64,000 nt of DNA from NCBI GenBank assembly GCA_963853835.1, contig OY970821.1, positions 54,332,640 to 54,396,639 on the forward strand, given 5' to 3'. This document shows positions 1-13,495 of this stretch, in pieces (the stretch's first letter is position 1; each line of letters starts with the position of its first letter). The stretch comes from Calendula officinalis (taxonomy: Eukaryota; Streptophyta; Magnoliopsida; Asterales; Asteraceae). Below the pieces are notes generated by a model that was not told where the DNA came from, searched no databases, and saw only the letters and a list, made by a program, of their open reading frames with translations. Both the position numbers and the translations under genes were made by a program.

Positions 1-1676
1 TTCAATATCCAAGATTGTGTGACAAAAGGTGCAATACTAAAACATTCATAACTTTCAGCTCGGGTGTCCGTTTTACGCCCACGAGTAACCAAAATAGCTG
101 GTTCGTTCGTCACTGCCAAAAAGAAGATCGGCTCGAACTCTTAACTGTTCCCGACCCGAACTTCATTTTCGGCCCGAACTTCAACCTCGGCCCGAACTTC
201 AACCTCGGCCCGACCTCCGACCTCGGCCCGAACTTCAACCTCGGCCCGAACTCCGACCTCGGCCCGAACTTCAACCTCGGCCCGAACATCATCCTCGGCC
301 CGAACACCGAACTTCGGCCCGTACACCACTTCGGCCCGAACACCACTTCGGCCCGAACATCCCACTTCGACCCGAACACCACTTCGGCCCGAACATCCCT
401 CTTCGGCCCGAACACTTCAATATCCAAGATTGTGTGACAAAAGGTGCTATACTAAAACATTCATAACTTTCAGTTCGGGTGTCCGTTTCACGCCCACGAG
501 TAACCAAAATAGCTGGTTCGTTCGTCACTGCCAAGAACAAGTTCGGCCCGAACTCTTCACTGTTCCCGGCCCGAACTTCATTTTCGGCCCGAACTTCACC
601 TCGGCCCGAACTTCAACCTCGGCCCGAACTCCGACCTCGGCCCGAACTTCAACCGCGGCCCGAACTCCGACCTCGGCCCGAACTTCAACCTCGGCCCGCA
701 GATCATCCTCGGCCCGAACACCGAACTTCGGCCCGAACACCACTTTGGCCCGAACACCTCTTCGGCCCGAACATCCCACTTCGGCCCGAGCACCACTTCG
801 TCCCGAACATCCCTCTTCGGCCCGAACTATTCAATATCCAAGATTGTGTGAAAAAAGGTGTTATACTAAAACATTCATAACTTTCAGCTCGGATGTCCGT
901 TTCACGCCCACGAGTAACCAAAATAGCTGGTTCGTTCGTCACTGCCAAGAACAAGTTCGGCCCGAACTCTTCACTGTTCCCGGCCCGAACTTCATTTTCG
1001 GCCCGAACTTCAACCTCGTCCCGAACTCCGACCTCGGCTCGAACTTCAACCTCGGCCCGAACATCATCCTCGGCCCGAACTCTTCAACCTCGGCCCGAAC
1101 TTGAACCTCGGCCAGAACTCCGACCTCGGCCCGAACTTCAACCGCGGCCCGAACTCCGAACTCTGCCCGAACTTCAACCTCGGCCCGGAGATCATCCTCG
1201 GCCCGAACACCGAACTTCGGCCCGAACACCACTTCGGCCCGAACATCCCCCTTTGGCCCGAACACCACTTCGGCCCGAACATCCCTCTTCGGCCCGAACT
1301 CTTCAATATCCAAGATTGTGTGACAAAAGGTGCTATACTAAAACATTCATAACTTTCAGCTCGGGTGTCCGTTTCACGCCCACGAGTAACCAAAATAGCT
1401 GGTTCGTTCGTCACTGCCAAGAACAAGTTCGGCCCACACTCTTCACTGTTCCCGGCCCGAACTTCATTTTCGGCCCGAACTTCAACCTCGGCCCGAACTC
1501 TGACCTCGGCCTGAACTTCAACTTCGGCCCGAACATCATCCTCGGCCCGAACACCGAACTTCGGACCGAACACCACTTTGGCCCGAACACCACTTCGGCC
1601 CGAACATCCCACTTCGGCCCGAACACCACTTCGGCCCGAACATCCCTCTTCGGCCCGAACACTTCAATATCCAAGA

Positions 1677-4091
1677 TTGTGTGACAAAAGGTGCTATACT
1701 AAAACATTCATAACTTTCAGTTCGGGTGTCCGTTTCACGCCCACGAGTAACCAAAATAGCTGGTTCGTTCGTCACTGCCAAGAACAAGTTCGGCCCGAAC
1801 TCTTCACTGTTCCCGGCCCGAACTTCATTTCCGGCCCGAACTTCAACCTCGGCCCGAACTTCAACCTCGGCCCGAACTCCGACCTCGCCCAGAACTTCAA
1901 CCTCGGCCCGAACATCATCCTCGGCCCGAACACCGAACTTCGGCCCGAACACCACTTCGGCCCGAACACCACTTAGGCCCGAACACCACTTCGGCCCGAA
2001 CATCCCACTTCGGCCCGAACACCACTTCGGCCCGAACATCCCACTTCGGCCCGAACTCTTCAATATCAAAGATTGTGTGACAAAAGGTGCAATACTAAAA
2101 CATTCATAACTTTCAGCTCGGGTGTCCGTTTTACGCCCACGAGTAACCAAAATAGCTGGATCGTTCGTCACTGCCAAGAAGAAGTTCGGCCCGAACTCTT
2201 AACTGTTCCCGACCCGAACTTCATTTTCAGCACGAACTTCAACCTCGGCCCGAACTTCAACCTCGGCCCGACCTCCGACCTCGGCCCGAACTTCAACCTC
2301 GGCCCGAACTCCGACCTCGGCCCGAACTTCAACCTCGGCCCGAACATCATCCTCGGCCCGAACACCGAACTTCGGCCCGAACACCACTTCGGCCCGAACA
2401 CCACTTCGGCCCGAACATCCCACTTCGACCCGAACACCACTTCGGCCCGAACATCCCTCTTCGGCCCGAACACTTCAATATCCAAGATTGTGTGACAAAA
2501 GGTGCTATACTAAAACATTCATAACTTTCAGTTCGGGTGTCCGTTTCACGCCCACGAGTAACCAAAATAGCTGGTTCGTTCGTCACTGCCAAGAACAAGT
2601 TCGGCCCGAACTCTTCACTGTTCCCGGCCCGAACTTCATTTCCGGCCCGAACTTCAACCTCGGCCCGAACTTCAACCTCGGCCCGAACTCCGACCTCGCC
2701 CAGAACTTCAACCTCGGCCCGAACATCATCCTCGGCCCGAACACCGAACTTCGGCCCGAACACCACTTCGGCCCGAACACCACTTCGGCCCGAACATCCC
2801 ACTTCGGCCCGAACACCACTTCGGCCCGAACATCCCACTTCGGCCCGAACTCTTCAATATCAAAGATTGTGTGACAAAAGGTGCAATACTAAAACATTCA
2901 TAACTTTCAGCTCGGGTGTCCGTTTTACGCCCACGAGTAACCAAAATAGCTGGATCGTTCGTCACTGCCAAGAAGAAGTTCGGCCCGAACTCTTAACTGT
3001 TCCCGACCCGAACTTCATTTTCAGCACGAACTTCAACCTCGGCCCGAACTTCAACCTCGGCCCGACCTCCGACCTCGGCCCGAACTTCAACCTCGGCCCG
3101 AACTCCGACCTCGGCCCGAACTTCAACCTCGGCCCGAACATCATCCTCGGCCCGAACACCGAACTTCGGCCCGAACACCACTTCGGCCCGAACACCACTT
3201 CGGCCCGAACATCCCACTTCGACCCGAACACCACTTCGGCCCGAACATCCCTCTTCGGCCCGAACACTTCAATATCCAAGATTGTGTGACAAAAGGTGCT
3301 ATACTAAACATTCATAACTTTCAGTTCGGGTGTCCGTTTCACGCCCACGAGTAACCAAAATAGCTGGTTCGTTCGTCACTGCCAAGAACAAGTTCGGCCC
3401 GAACTCTTCACTGTTCCCGGCCCGAACTTCATTTCCGGCCCGAACTTCAACCTCGGCCCGAACTTCAACCTCGGCCCGAACTCCGACCTCGCCCAGAACT
3501 TCAACCTCGGCCCGAACATCATCCTCGGCCCGAACACCGAACTTCGGCCCGAACACCACTTCGGCCCGAACACCACTTAGGCCCGAACACCACTTCGGCC
3601 CGAACATCCCACTTCGGCCCGAACACCACTTCGGCCCGAACATCCCACTTCGGCCCGAACTCTTCAATATCAAAGATTGTGTGACAAAAGGTGCAATTCT
3701 AAAACATTCATAACTTTCAGCTCGGGTGTCCGTTTTACGCCCACGAGTAACCAAAATAGCTGGATCGTTCGTCACTGCCAAGAAGAAGTTCGGCCCGAAC
3801 TCTTAACTGTTCCCGACCCGAACTTCATTTTCGGCACGAACTTCAACCTCGGCCCGAACTTCAACCTCGGCCCGACCTCCGACCTCGGCCCGAACTTCAA
3901 CCTCGGCCCGAACTCCGACCTCGGCCCGAACTTCAACCTCGGCCCGAACATCATCCTCGGCCCGAACACCGAACTTCGGCCCGAACACCACTTCGGCCCG
4001 AACACCACTTCGGCCCGAACATCCCACTTCGACCCGAACACCACTTCGGCCCGAACATCCCTCTTCGGCCCGAACACTTCAATATCCAAGA
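1677..4091 (+). repeat. Dimeric HOR, 794-810 bp period, three copies
   Basis: Three consecutive two-monomer blocks start at 1677, 2488 and 3282. Each pairs a canonical monomer with an N-type one. The first and third carry one extra 17-bp unit (ACTTAGGCCC variant), which accounts for most of the difference between 810 and 794 bp; a one-base deletion in the A-run of the head near 3,305 accounts for the rest. N-type bodies at 2073, 2867 and 3677 differ by only a few substitutions, so these duplications look recent. Confidence 0.9.
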
Positions 4092-5882
4092 TTGTGTGAC
4101 AAAAGGTGCTATACTAAAACATTCACAACTTTCAGTTCGGGTGTCCGTTTCACGCCCACGAGTAACCAAAATAGCTGGTTCGTTCGTCACTGCCAAGAAC
4201 AAGTTCGGCCCGAACTCTTCACTGTTCCCGGCCCGAACTTCATTTTCGGCCCGAACTTCAACCTCGGCCCGAACTTCAACCTCGGCCCGAACTCCGACCT
4301 CGGCCCGAACTTCAACCGCGGCCCGAACTCCGACCTCGGCCCGAACTTCAACCTCGGCCCGAAGATCATCCTCGTCCCGAACACCGAACTTCGGCCCGAA
4401 CACCACTTTGGCCCGAACACCACTTCGGCCCGAACATCCCACTTCGGCCCGAGCACCACTTCGGCCCGAACATCCCTCTTCGGCCCGAACTCTTCAATAT
4501 CCAAGATTGTGTGACAAAAGGTGTTATACTAAAACATTCATAACTTTCAGCTCGGGTGTCCGTTTCACGCCCACGAGTAACCAAAATAGTTGGTTCGTTC
4601 GTCACTGCCAAGAACAAGTTCGGCCCGAACTCTTCACTGTTCCCGACCCGAACTTCATTTTCGGCCCGAACTTCAACCTCGTCCCGAACTCCGACCTCGG
4701 CTCGAACTTCAACCTCGGCCAGAACATCATCCTCGGCCCGAACTCTTCAACCTCGGCCCGAACTTCAACCTCGGCCAGAACTCCGACCTCGGCCCGAACT
4801 TCAACCGCGGCCCGAACTCCGACCTCGGCCCGAACTTCAACCTCGGCCCGAACATCATCCTCGGCCCGAACACCGAACTTCGGCCCGAACACCACTTCGG
4901 CCCGAACACCACTTCGGCCCGAACATCCCACTTCGGCCCGAACACCAGTTCGGCCCGAACATCCCTCTTTGGCCCGAACTCTTCAATATCCAAGATTGTG
5001 TGACAAAAGGTGCTATACTAAAACATTCATAACTTTCAGCTCGGGTGTCCGTTTCACGCCCATGAGTAACCAAAATAGCTGGTTCGTTCGTCACTGCCAA
5101 GAACAAGTTCGTCCCGAACTCTTCACTGTTCCCGGCCCGAACTTCATTTTCGGCCCGAACTTCAACCTCGGCCCGAACTTCAACCTCGGCCCGAACTCCG
5201 ACCTCGGCCCGAACTTCAACCGCGGCCCGAACTCCGACCTCGGCCCGAACTTCAACCTCGGCCCGAAGATCATCCTCGTCCCGAACACCGAACTTCGGCC
5301 CGAACACCACTTTGGCCCGAACACCACTTCGGCCCGAACATCCCACTTCGGCCCGAGCACCACTTCGGCCCGAACATCCCTCTTCGACCCGAACTCTTCA
5401 ATATCCAAGATTGTGTGACAAAAGGTGTTATACTAAAACATTCATAACTTTCAGCTCGGGTGTCCGTTTCACGCCCACGAGTAACCAAAATAGTTGGTTC
5501 GTTCGTCACTGCCAAGAACAAGTTCGGCCCGAACTCTTCACTGTTCCCGGCCCGAACTTCATTTTCGGCCCGAACTTCAACCTCGTCCCGAACTCCGACC
5601 TTGGCTCGAACTTCAACCTCGGCCAGAACATCATCCTCGGCCCGAACTCTTCAACCTCGGCCCGAACTTCAACCTCGGCCAGAACTCCGACCTCGGCCCG
5701 AACTTCAACCGCGGCCCGAACTCCGACCTCGGCCCGAACTTCAACCTCGGCCCGAAGATCATCCTCGGCCCGAACACCGAACTTCGGCCCGAACACCACT
5801 TCGGCCCGAACATCCCACTTTGGCCCGAACACCATTTCGGCCCGAACATCCCTCTTCGGCCCGAACTCTTCAATATCCAAGA
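4092..5882 (+). repeat. Dimeric HOR, 904 bp period
   Basis: The block beginning at head 4092 recurs 904 bp later at head 4996: monomers of 415 and 489 bp, then 415 and 472 bp. Both copies carry the AACCGCGG unit and an internal 20-bp unit with tail TCTTCAACCT (4,734-4,753 and 5,638-5,657). A related long monomer at 844-1315 has the same internal unit at 1,071-1,090, and another sits at 6,471-6,490. Confidence 0.88.
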
Positions 5883-8800
5883 TTGTGTGACAAAAGGTGC
5901 TATACTAAAACATTCATAACTTTCAGCTCGGGTGTCCGTTTCACGCCCACGAGTAACCAAAATAGCTGGTTCGTTCGTCACTGCCAAGAACAAGTTCGGC
6001 CCACACTCTTCACTGTTCCCGGCCCGAACTTCATTTTCGGCCCGAACTTCAACCTCGGCCCGAACTCTGACCTCGGCCCGAACTTCAACCTCGGCCCGAA
6101 GATCATCCTCGGACCGAACACCGAACTTCGGCCCGAACACCACTTTGGCCCGAACACCACTTCGGCCCGAACATCCCACTTCGGCCCGAGCACCACTTCG
6201 GCCCGAACATCCCTCTTCGGCCCGAACTCTTCAATATCCAAGATTGTGTGACAAAAGGTGTTATACTAAAACATTCATAACTTTCAGCTCGGGTGTCCGT
6301 TTCACGCCCACGAGTAACCAAAATAGCTGGTTCGTTCGTCACTGCCAAGAACAAGTTCGGCCCGAACTCTTCACTGTTCCCGGCCCGAACTTCATTTTCG
6401 GCCCGAACTTCAACCTCGTCCCGAACTCCGACCTCGGCTCGAACTTCAACCTCGGCCCGAACATCATCCTCGGCCCGAACTCTTCAACCTCGGCCCGAAC
6501 TTCAACCTCGGCCAGAACTCCGACCTCGGCCCGAACTTCAACCGCGGCCCGAACTCCGACCTCGGCCCGAACTTCAACCTCGGCCCGAAGATCATCCTCG
6601 GCCCGAACACCGAACTTCGGCCCGAACACCACGTCGGCCCGAACATCCCTCTTCGGCCCGAACTCTTCAATATCCAAGATTGTGTGACAAAAGGTGCTAT
6701 ACTAAAACATTCATAACTTTCAGCTCGGGTGTCCGTTTCACGCCCACGAGTAACCAAAATAGCTGGTTCGTTCGTCACTGCCAAGAACAAGTTCGGCCCA
6801 CACTCTTCACTGTTCCCGGCCCGAACTTCATTTTCGGCCCGAACTTCAACCTCGGCCCGAACTCTGACCTCGGCCTGAACTTCAACTTCGGCGCGAACAT
6901 CATCTTCGGCCCGAACACCGAACTTCGGCCCGAACACCACTTCGGCCCGAACACCACTTCGGCCCGAACATCCCTCTTCGGCCCGAACTCTTCGATATCC
7001 AAGATTGTGTGACAAAAGGTGCTATACAAAAACATTCATAACTTTCAGCTCGGGTGTCCGTTTCACGCCCACGAGTAACCAAAATAGCTGGTTCGTTCGT
7101 CACTGCCAAGAACAAGTTCGGCCCGAACTCTTCAACCTCGGCCCGAACTTCAACCTCGGCCCGAACTCCGACCTCGGCCCGAACTTCAACCGCGGCCCGA
7201 ACTCCGACCTCGGCCCGAACTTCAACCTCGGCCCGAAGATCATCCTCGGCCCGAACACCGAACTTCGGCCCGAACTCCACTTCGGCCCGAACATCCCACT
7301 TCGGCCCGAACACCACTTTGGCCCGAACATCCCTCTTCGGCCCGAACTCTTCAATATCCAAGATTGTGTGACAAAAGGTGCTATACTAAAACATTCATAA
7401 CTTTCAGCTCGGGTGTCCGTTCCACGCCCACGAGTAACCAAAATAGCTGGTTCGTTCGTCACTGCCAAGAAAAAGTTCGGCCCGAACTCTTCACTGTTCC
7501 CGGCCCGAACTTCATTTTCGGCCCGAACTTCAACCTCGGCCAGAACTTCAACCTCGGCCCGAACTCAGACCTCGGCCCGACTTCAACCTCGGCCCGAACA
7601 TCATCCTCGGCCCGAACACCGAACTTCGGCCCGAACACCACTTCGGCCCGAACACCACTTCGGCCCGAACACCACTTAGGCCCGAACACCACTTCGGCCC
7701 GAACATCCCACTTCGGCCCGAACATCCCTCTTCGGCCCGAACTCTTCAATATCCAAGATTGTGTGACAAAAGGTGCAATACTAAAACATTCATAACTTTC
7801 AGCTCGGGTGTCCGTTTTACGCCCACGAGTAACCAAAATAGTTGGTTCGTTCGTCACTGCCAAGAAGAAGTTCGGCCCGAACTCTTAACTGTTCTCGACC
7901 CGAACTTCATTTTCGGCCCGAACTTCAACCTCGGCCCGAACTTCAACCTCGGCCCGAACTCCGACCTCGGCCCGAACTTCAACCTCGGCCCGAACTCCGA
8001 CCTCGGCCCGAACTTCAACCTCGGCCCGAACATCATCCTCGGCCCGAACACCGAACTTCGGCCCGAACACCACTTCGGCCCGAACACCACTTCGGCCCGA
8101 ACATCCCACTTCGACCCGAACACCACTTCGGCCCGAACATCCCTCTTCGGCCCGAACACTTCAATATTCAAGATTGTGTGACAAAAGGTGCTATACTAAA
8201 ACATTCATAACTTTCAGTTCGGGTGTCCGTTTAACGCCCACGAGTAACCAAAATAGCTGGTTCGTTCGTCACTGCCAAGAACAAGTTCGGCCCAAACTCT
8301 TCACTGTTCCCGGCCCGAACTTCATTTTCGGCCCGAACTTCAACCTCGGCCAGAACTTCAACCTCGGCCCGAACTCAGACCTCGGCCCGAACTTCAACCT
8401 CGGCCCGAACATCATCCTCGGCCCGAACACCGAACTTCGGCCCGAACACCACTTCGGCCCGAACACCACTTCGGCCCGAACACCACTTTGCTCCGAACAT
8501 CCGACTTCGGCCCGAACACCACTTCGGCCCGAACATCCCTCTTCGGCCCGAACTCTTCAATATCCAAGATTGTGTGACAAAAGGTGCAATACTAAAACAT
8601 TCATAACTTTCAGCTCGGGTGTCCGTTTTACGCCCACGAGTAACCAAAATAGCTGGTTCGTTCGTCACTGCCAAGAAGAAGTTCGGCCCGAACTCTTAAC
8701 TGTTCCCGACCCGAACTTCATTTTCGGCCCGAACTTCAACCTCGGCCCGAACTTCAACCTCGGCCCGAACTCCGACCTCGGCCCGAACTTCAACTTCGGC

Positions 8801-10536
8801 CCGAACTCCGACCTCGGCCCGAACTTCAACCTCGGCCCGAACATCATCCTCGGCCCGAACACCGAACTTCGGACCGAACACCACTTCGGCCCAAACACCA
8901 CTTCGGCCCGAACATCCCACTTCGACCCGAACACCACTTCGGCCCGAACATCCCTCTTCGGCCCGAACACTTCAATATCCAAGATTGTGTGACAAAAGGT
9001 GCTATACTAAAACATTCATAACTTTCAGTTCGGGTGTCCGTTTCACGCCCACGAGTAACCAAAATAGCTTGTTCGTTCGTCACTGCCAAGAACAAGTTCG
9101 GCCCGAACTCTTCACTGTTCCCGGCCCGAACTTCATTTTCGGCCCGAACTTCAACCTCGGCCCGAACTCCGACCTCGGCTCGAACTTCAACCTCGGCCCG
9201 AACATCATCCTCGGCCCGAACACCGAACTTCGGCCCGAACACCACTTCGGCCCGAACATCCCACTTGGGCCCGAACACCACTTCGGCCCGAACATCCCTC
9301 TTCGGCCCGAACACCACTTCGGCCCGAACACCACTTCGGCCCGAACATCCCTCTTCGGCCCGAAATCTTCAATATCCAAGATTGTGTGACAAAAGGTGCT
9401 ATACAAAAACATTCATAACTTTCAGCTCGGGTGTCCGTTTCACGCCCACGAGTAACCAAAATAGCTGGTTCGTTCGTCACTGCCAAGAACAAGTTCGGCC
9501 CGAACTCTTCAACCTCGGCCCGAACTTCAACCTCGGCCCGAACTCCGACCTCGGCCCGAACTTCAACCGCGGCCCGAACTCCGACCTCGGCCCGAATTTC
9601 AACCTCGGCCCGAAGATCATCCTCGGCCCGAACACCGAACTTCGGCCCGAACACCACTTCGGCCCGAACATCCCACTTCGGCCCGAACACCGAACTTCGG
9701 ACCGAACATCCCTCTTCGGCCCGAACTCTTCAATATCCAAGATTGTGTGACAAAAGGTGCTAAACTAAAACATTCATACCTTTCAGCTCTGGTGTCCGTT
9801 CCACGCCCACGAGTAACCAAAATAGCTGGTTCGTTCGTCACTGCCAAGAACAAGTTCGGCCCGAACTCTTCACTGTTCCCGGCCCGAACTTCATTTTCGG
9901 ACCGAACTTCAACCTCGGCCAGAACTTCAACCTCGGCCCGAACTCAGACCTCGGCCCGAACTTCAACCTCGGCCCGAACATCATCCTCGGCCCGAACACC
10001 GAACTTCGGCCCGAACACCACTTCGGCCCGAACACCACTTCGGCCCGAACACCACTTCGGCCCGAACATCCCACTTCGGCCCGAACACCACTTCGGCCCG
10101 AACATCCCTCTTCGGCCCGAACTCTTCAATATCCAAGATTGTGTGACAAAAGGTACAATACTAAAACATTCATAACTTTCAGCTCGGGTGTCCGTTTTAC
10201 GCCCACGAGTAACCAAAATAGCTGGTTCGTTCGTCACTGCCAAGAAGAAGTTCGGCCCGAACTCTTAACTGTTCCCAACCCGAACTTCATTTTCGGCCCA
10301 AACTTCAACCTCGGCCCGAATTTCAACCTCGGCCCGAACTCCGACCTCGGCCCGAACTTCAACCTCGGCCCGAACTCCGACCTCGACCCGAACTTCAACC
10401 TCGGCCCGAACATCATCCTCGGCCCGAACACCGAACTTCGGCCCGAACACCAATTCAGCCCGAACATCCCACTTCGACCCGAACACCACTTCGGCCCGAA
10501 CATCCCTCTTCGGCCCGAACACTTCAATATCCAAGA

Positions 10537-13495
10537 TTGTGTGACAAAAGGTGCTATACTAAAACATTCATAACTTTCAGCTCGGGTGTCCGTTTCACGC
10601 CCACGAGTAACCAAAATAGCTGGTTCGTTCGTCACTACCAAGAACAAGTTCGGCCCGAACTCTTCACTGTTTCCGACCCGAACTTCATTTTTGGCCCGAA
10701 CTTCAACCTCGGCCCGAACTTCAACCTCGGCCCGAACTCCGACCTCGGCCCGAACTTCAACCTCGGCCCGAACATCATCCTCGGCCCGAACACCGAACTT
10801 CGGCCGGAACACCACTTCGGCCCGAACACCACTGCGGCCCGAACATCCCACTTCGGCCCGAACACCACTTCGGCCCGAACATCCCTCTTTGGCCCGAACT
10901 CTTTAATATCCAAGATTGTGTGACAAAAGGTGCTATACTAAAACATTCATAACTTTCAGCTCGGGTGTCCGTTTCACGCCCACGAGTAACCAAAATAGCT
11001 GGTTCGTTCGTCACTGCCAAGAACAAGTTCGGCCCGAACTCTTCACTGTTGCCGGCCCGAACTTCATTTTCCGCCCGAACTTCAACCTCGGCCCGAACTT
11101 CAACCTCGGCTCGAACTCCGACCTCGGCCCGAACTTCAACCTCGGCCCGAACACCGAACTTCGGCCCGAACACCACTTCGGCCCGAACACCACTTCGGCC
11201 GAACATCCCTCTTCGGCACGAACTCTTAAATATCCAAGATTGTGTGACAAAAGGTGCATACTAAAACATTCATAACTTTCAGCTCGGGTGTCTGTTTCAC
11301 GCCCACGAGTAACCAAAATAGCCGGTTCGTTCGTCACTGCCAAGAACAAGTTCGGCCCGAACTCTTCAACCTCGGCCCGAACTTCATCCTCGGCCCGAAC
11401 TCCGACCTCGGCCCGAACATCAACCGCGGCCCGAACTCCGACCTCGGCCCGAACTTCAACCCTGGTCCGAAGATCATCCTCGGCCCGAAGACCGAACTTC
11501 GGCCCGAACACCACTTCTGACCGAACACCATTTTGGCCCGAACTTCAACCTCGGCCCGAACTTCAACCTCGGCTCGAACTCCGACCTCGGCCCAAACACC
11601 GAACTTCGGCCCGAACACCACTTCGGCCCGAACACCACTTCGGCCTGAACTCTTCAATATCAAAGATTGTGTGACAAAAGGTGCTATACTAAAACATTCA
11701 TAACTTTCAGCTCGGGTGTCCGTTTCACGCCCACGAGTAACCAAAATAGCTGGTTCATTCGTCACTGCCAAGAACAAGTTCGGCCCGAACTCTTCACTGT
11801 TCCCGGCCCGAACTTCATTTTCAGCCCGAACTTCAACCTCGGCCCGAACATCAACCTCGGCCCGAACTCAGACCTCGGCCCGAACTTCAACCTCGGCCTG
11901 AACATCAACCTCGGCCCGAACACCGAACTTCGGCCCGAACACCACTTCGGCCCGAACACCACTTCGGCCCGAACACCACTTCGGCCCGAACATCCCACTT
12001 CGGCCCGAACACCACTTCGGCCCGAACATCCCTCTTCGGCCCGAACTCTTCGATATCCAAGATTGTGTGACAAAAGGTTCTATACTAAAACATTCATAAC
12101 TTTCAGCTCGGGTGTCCGTTTCACGCCCACGAGTAACCAAAATATCTGGTTCGTTCGTCACTTCCAAGAACAAGTTCGGCCCGAACTCTTCACTGTTCCC
12201 GGCCCGAACTTCAACCTCGGCCCGAACTTCAACCTCGGCCCGAACTTCAACCTCGGCGCGAACTCCGACCTCGGCCCGAACTTCAACCTCGGCCCGAACA
12301 TCATCCTCGGCCCGAACACCGAACTTCGGCCCGAACACCACTTCGGCCCGAACATCACTTCGGCCGAACATCCCTCTTCGGCCCGAACTCTTCAATATCC
12401 AAGATTGTGTGACAAAAGGTGCATACTAAAGCATTCATAACTTTCAACTCGGGTGTCTGTTTCACGCCCACGAGTAACCAAAATAGCCGGTTCGTTCGTC
12501 ACTGCCAAGAACAAGTTCGGCCCGAACTCTTCAACCTCGGCCCGAACTTCAACCTCGGCCAGAACTCCGACCTCAGCCCGAACATCAACCGCGGCCCGAA
12601 CTCCGACCTCGACCCGAACTTCAACCTCGGCCCGAAGATCATCCTCGTCCCGAACACCGAACTTCGGCCCGAACACCGAACTTCGGCCCTAACACCACTT
12701 CGGCCCAAACATCCCACTTCGGCCCGAACACCACTTCGGCCCGAACATCCCTCTTCGGCCCGAACTCTTCAATATCCAAGATTGTGTGACAAAAGGTGCT
12801 ATACTAAAACATTCATAACTTTCAGCTCGGGTGTCCGTTTCACGCCCACGAGTAACCAAAATAGCTGGTTCGTTCGTCACTGCCAAGAACAAGTTCGGCC
12901 CGAACTCTTCACTGTTCCCGCCCCGAACTTCATTTTCGGCCCGAACTTCAACCTCGGCCCGAACTTCAACCTCGGCCCGAACTCAGACCTCGGCCTGAAC
13001 TTCAACCTCGGCCCGAACATCATCCTCGGCCCGAACACCGAACTTCGGCCCAAACACCACTTCGGTCCGAACACCACTTCGGCCCGAACATCCCACTTCG
13101 GCCCGAACACCACTTCGGCCCGAACATCCCTCTTCGGCCCGAACTCTTCAATATCCAAGATTGTGTGACAAAAGGTGCTAAACTAAAACATTCATAACTT
13201 TCAGCGCGGGTGTCCGTTTTACGCCCACGAGTAACCAAAATAGCTGGTTCGTTCGTCACTGCCAAGAACAAGTTCGGCCCGAACTCTTCACTGTTCCCGG
13301 CCCGAACTTCAATTTCGGCCCGAACTTCAACCTTGGCCCGAACTTCAACCTCGGCTCGAACTCCGACATCGGCCCGAACTTCAACCTCGGCCCGAACATC
13401 ATCCTCGGCCCGAACACCGAACTTCGGCCCGAACATCACTTCGGCCGAACATCGCTCTTCGGCCCGAACTCTTCAATATCCAAGATTGCATACTA
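10537..13495 (+). repeat. Array segment 2: transition, first H-type heads
   Basis: Head anchors are at 10,537, 10,916, 11,240, 11,667, 12,063, 12,405, 12,782 and 13,161. This is the first appearance of the H-type head (11,240 and 12,405): GTGCATAC instead of GTGCTATAC, GTGTCTG instead of GTGTCCG, AGCCGG instead of AGCTGG, and a body that starts TCTTCAACCT without the CACTGTTCC and TTCATTTT units. No clean HOR is visible. The preceding units often end CGGCCGAACATC with one C missing. Confidence 0.85.
11240..11666 (+). repeat. Irregular monomer with restarted body
   Basis: This 427-bp H-type monomer runs through the usual body to the ACCACTT unit near 11,510. It then has a TCTGACCG variant and a unit ending ACCATTTT, and starts again with TTCAACCT, TTCAACCT, TCCGACCT and ACCGAACTT units before the next head. 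The order is best explained by an out-of-register recombination between body units of two monomers. Confidence 0.8.

Larger units (their letters stand above)
1..10536 (+). repeat. Array segment 1: N-type/canonical dimers
   Basis: Head anchors are at 15, 430, 844, 1316, 1677, 2073, 2488, 2867, 3282, 3677, 4092, 4507, 4996, 5411, 5883, 6244, 6680, 7005, 7364, 7759, 8174, 8570, 8985, 9382, 9743 and 10,139. A distinctive N-type head (GTGCAATAC or near variant, GTTTTACG, AAGAAGAAG or AAAAAGAAG, TCTTAACTGTTC) occurs at 15, 2073, 2867, 3677, 7759, 8570 and 10,139. It is mostly followed by a canonical head, and it was not seen beyond this segment. Monomers here are the longest of the window, often 415 bp. 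A premature ACTTAGGCCC variant unit occurs near 1,973, 3,578 and 7,676, consistent with copying. Confidence 0.9.
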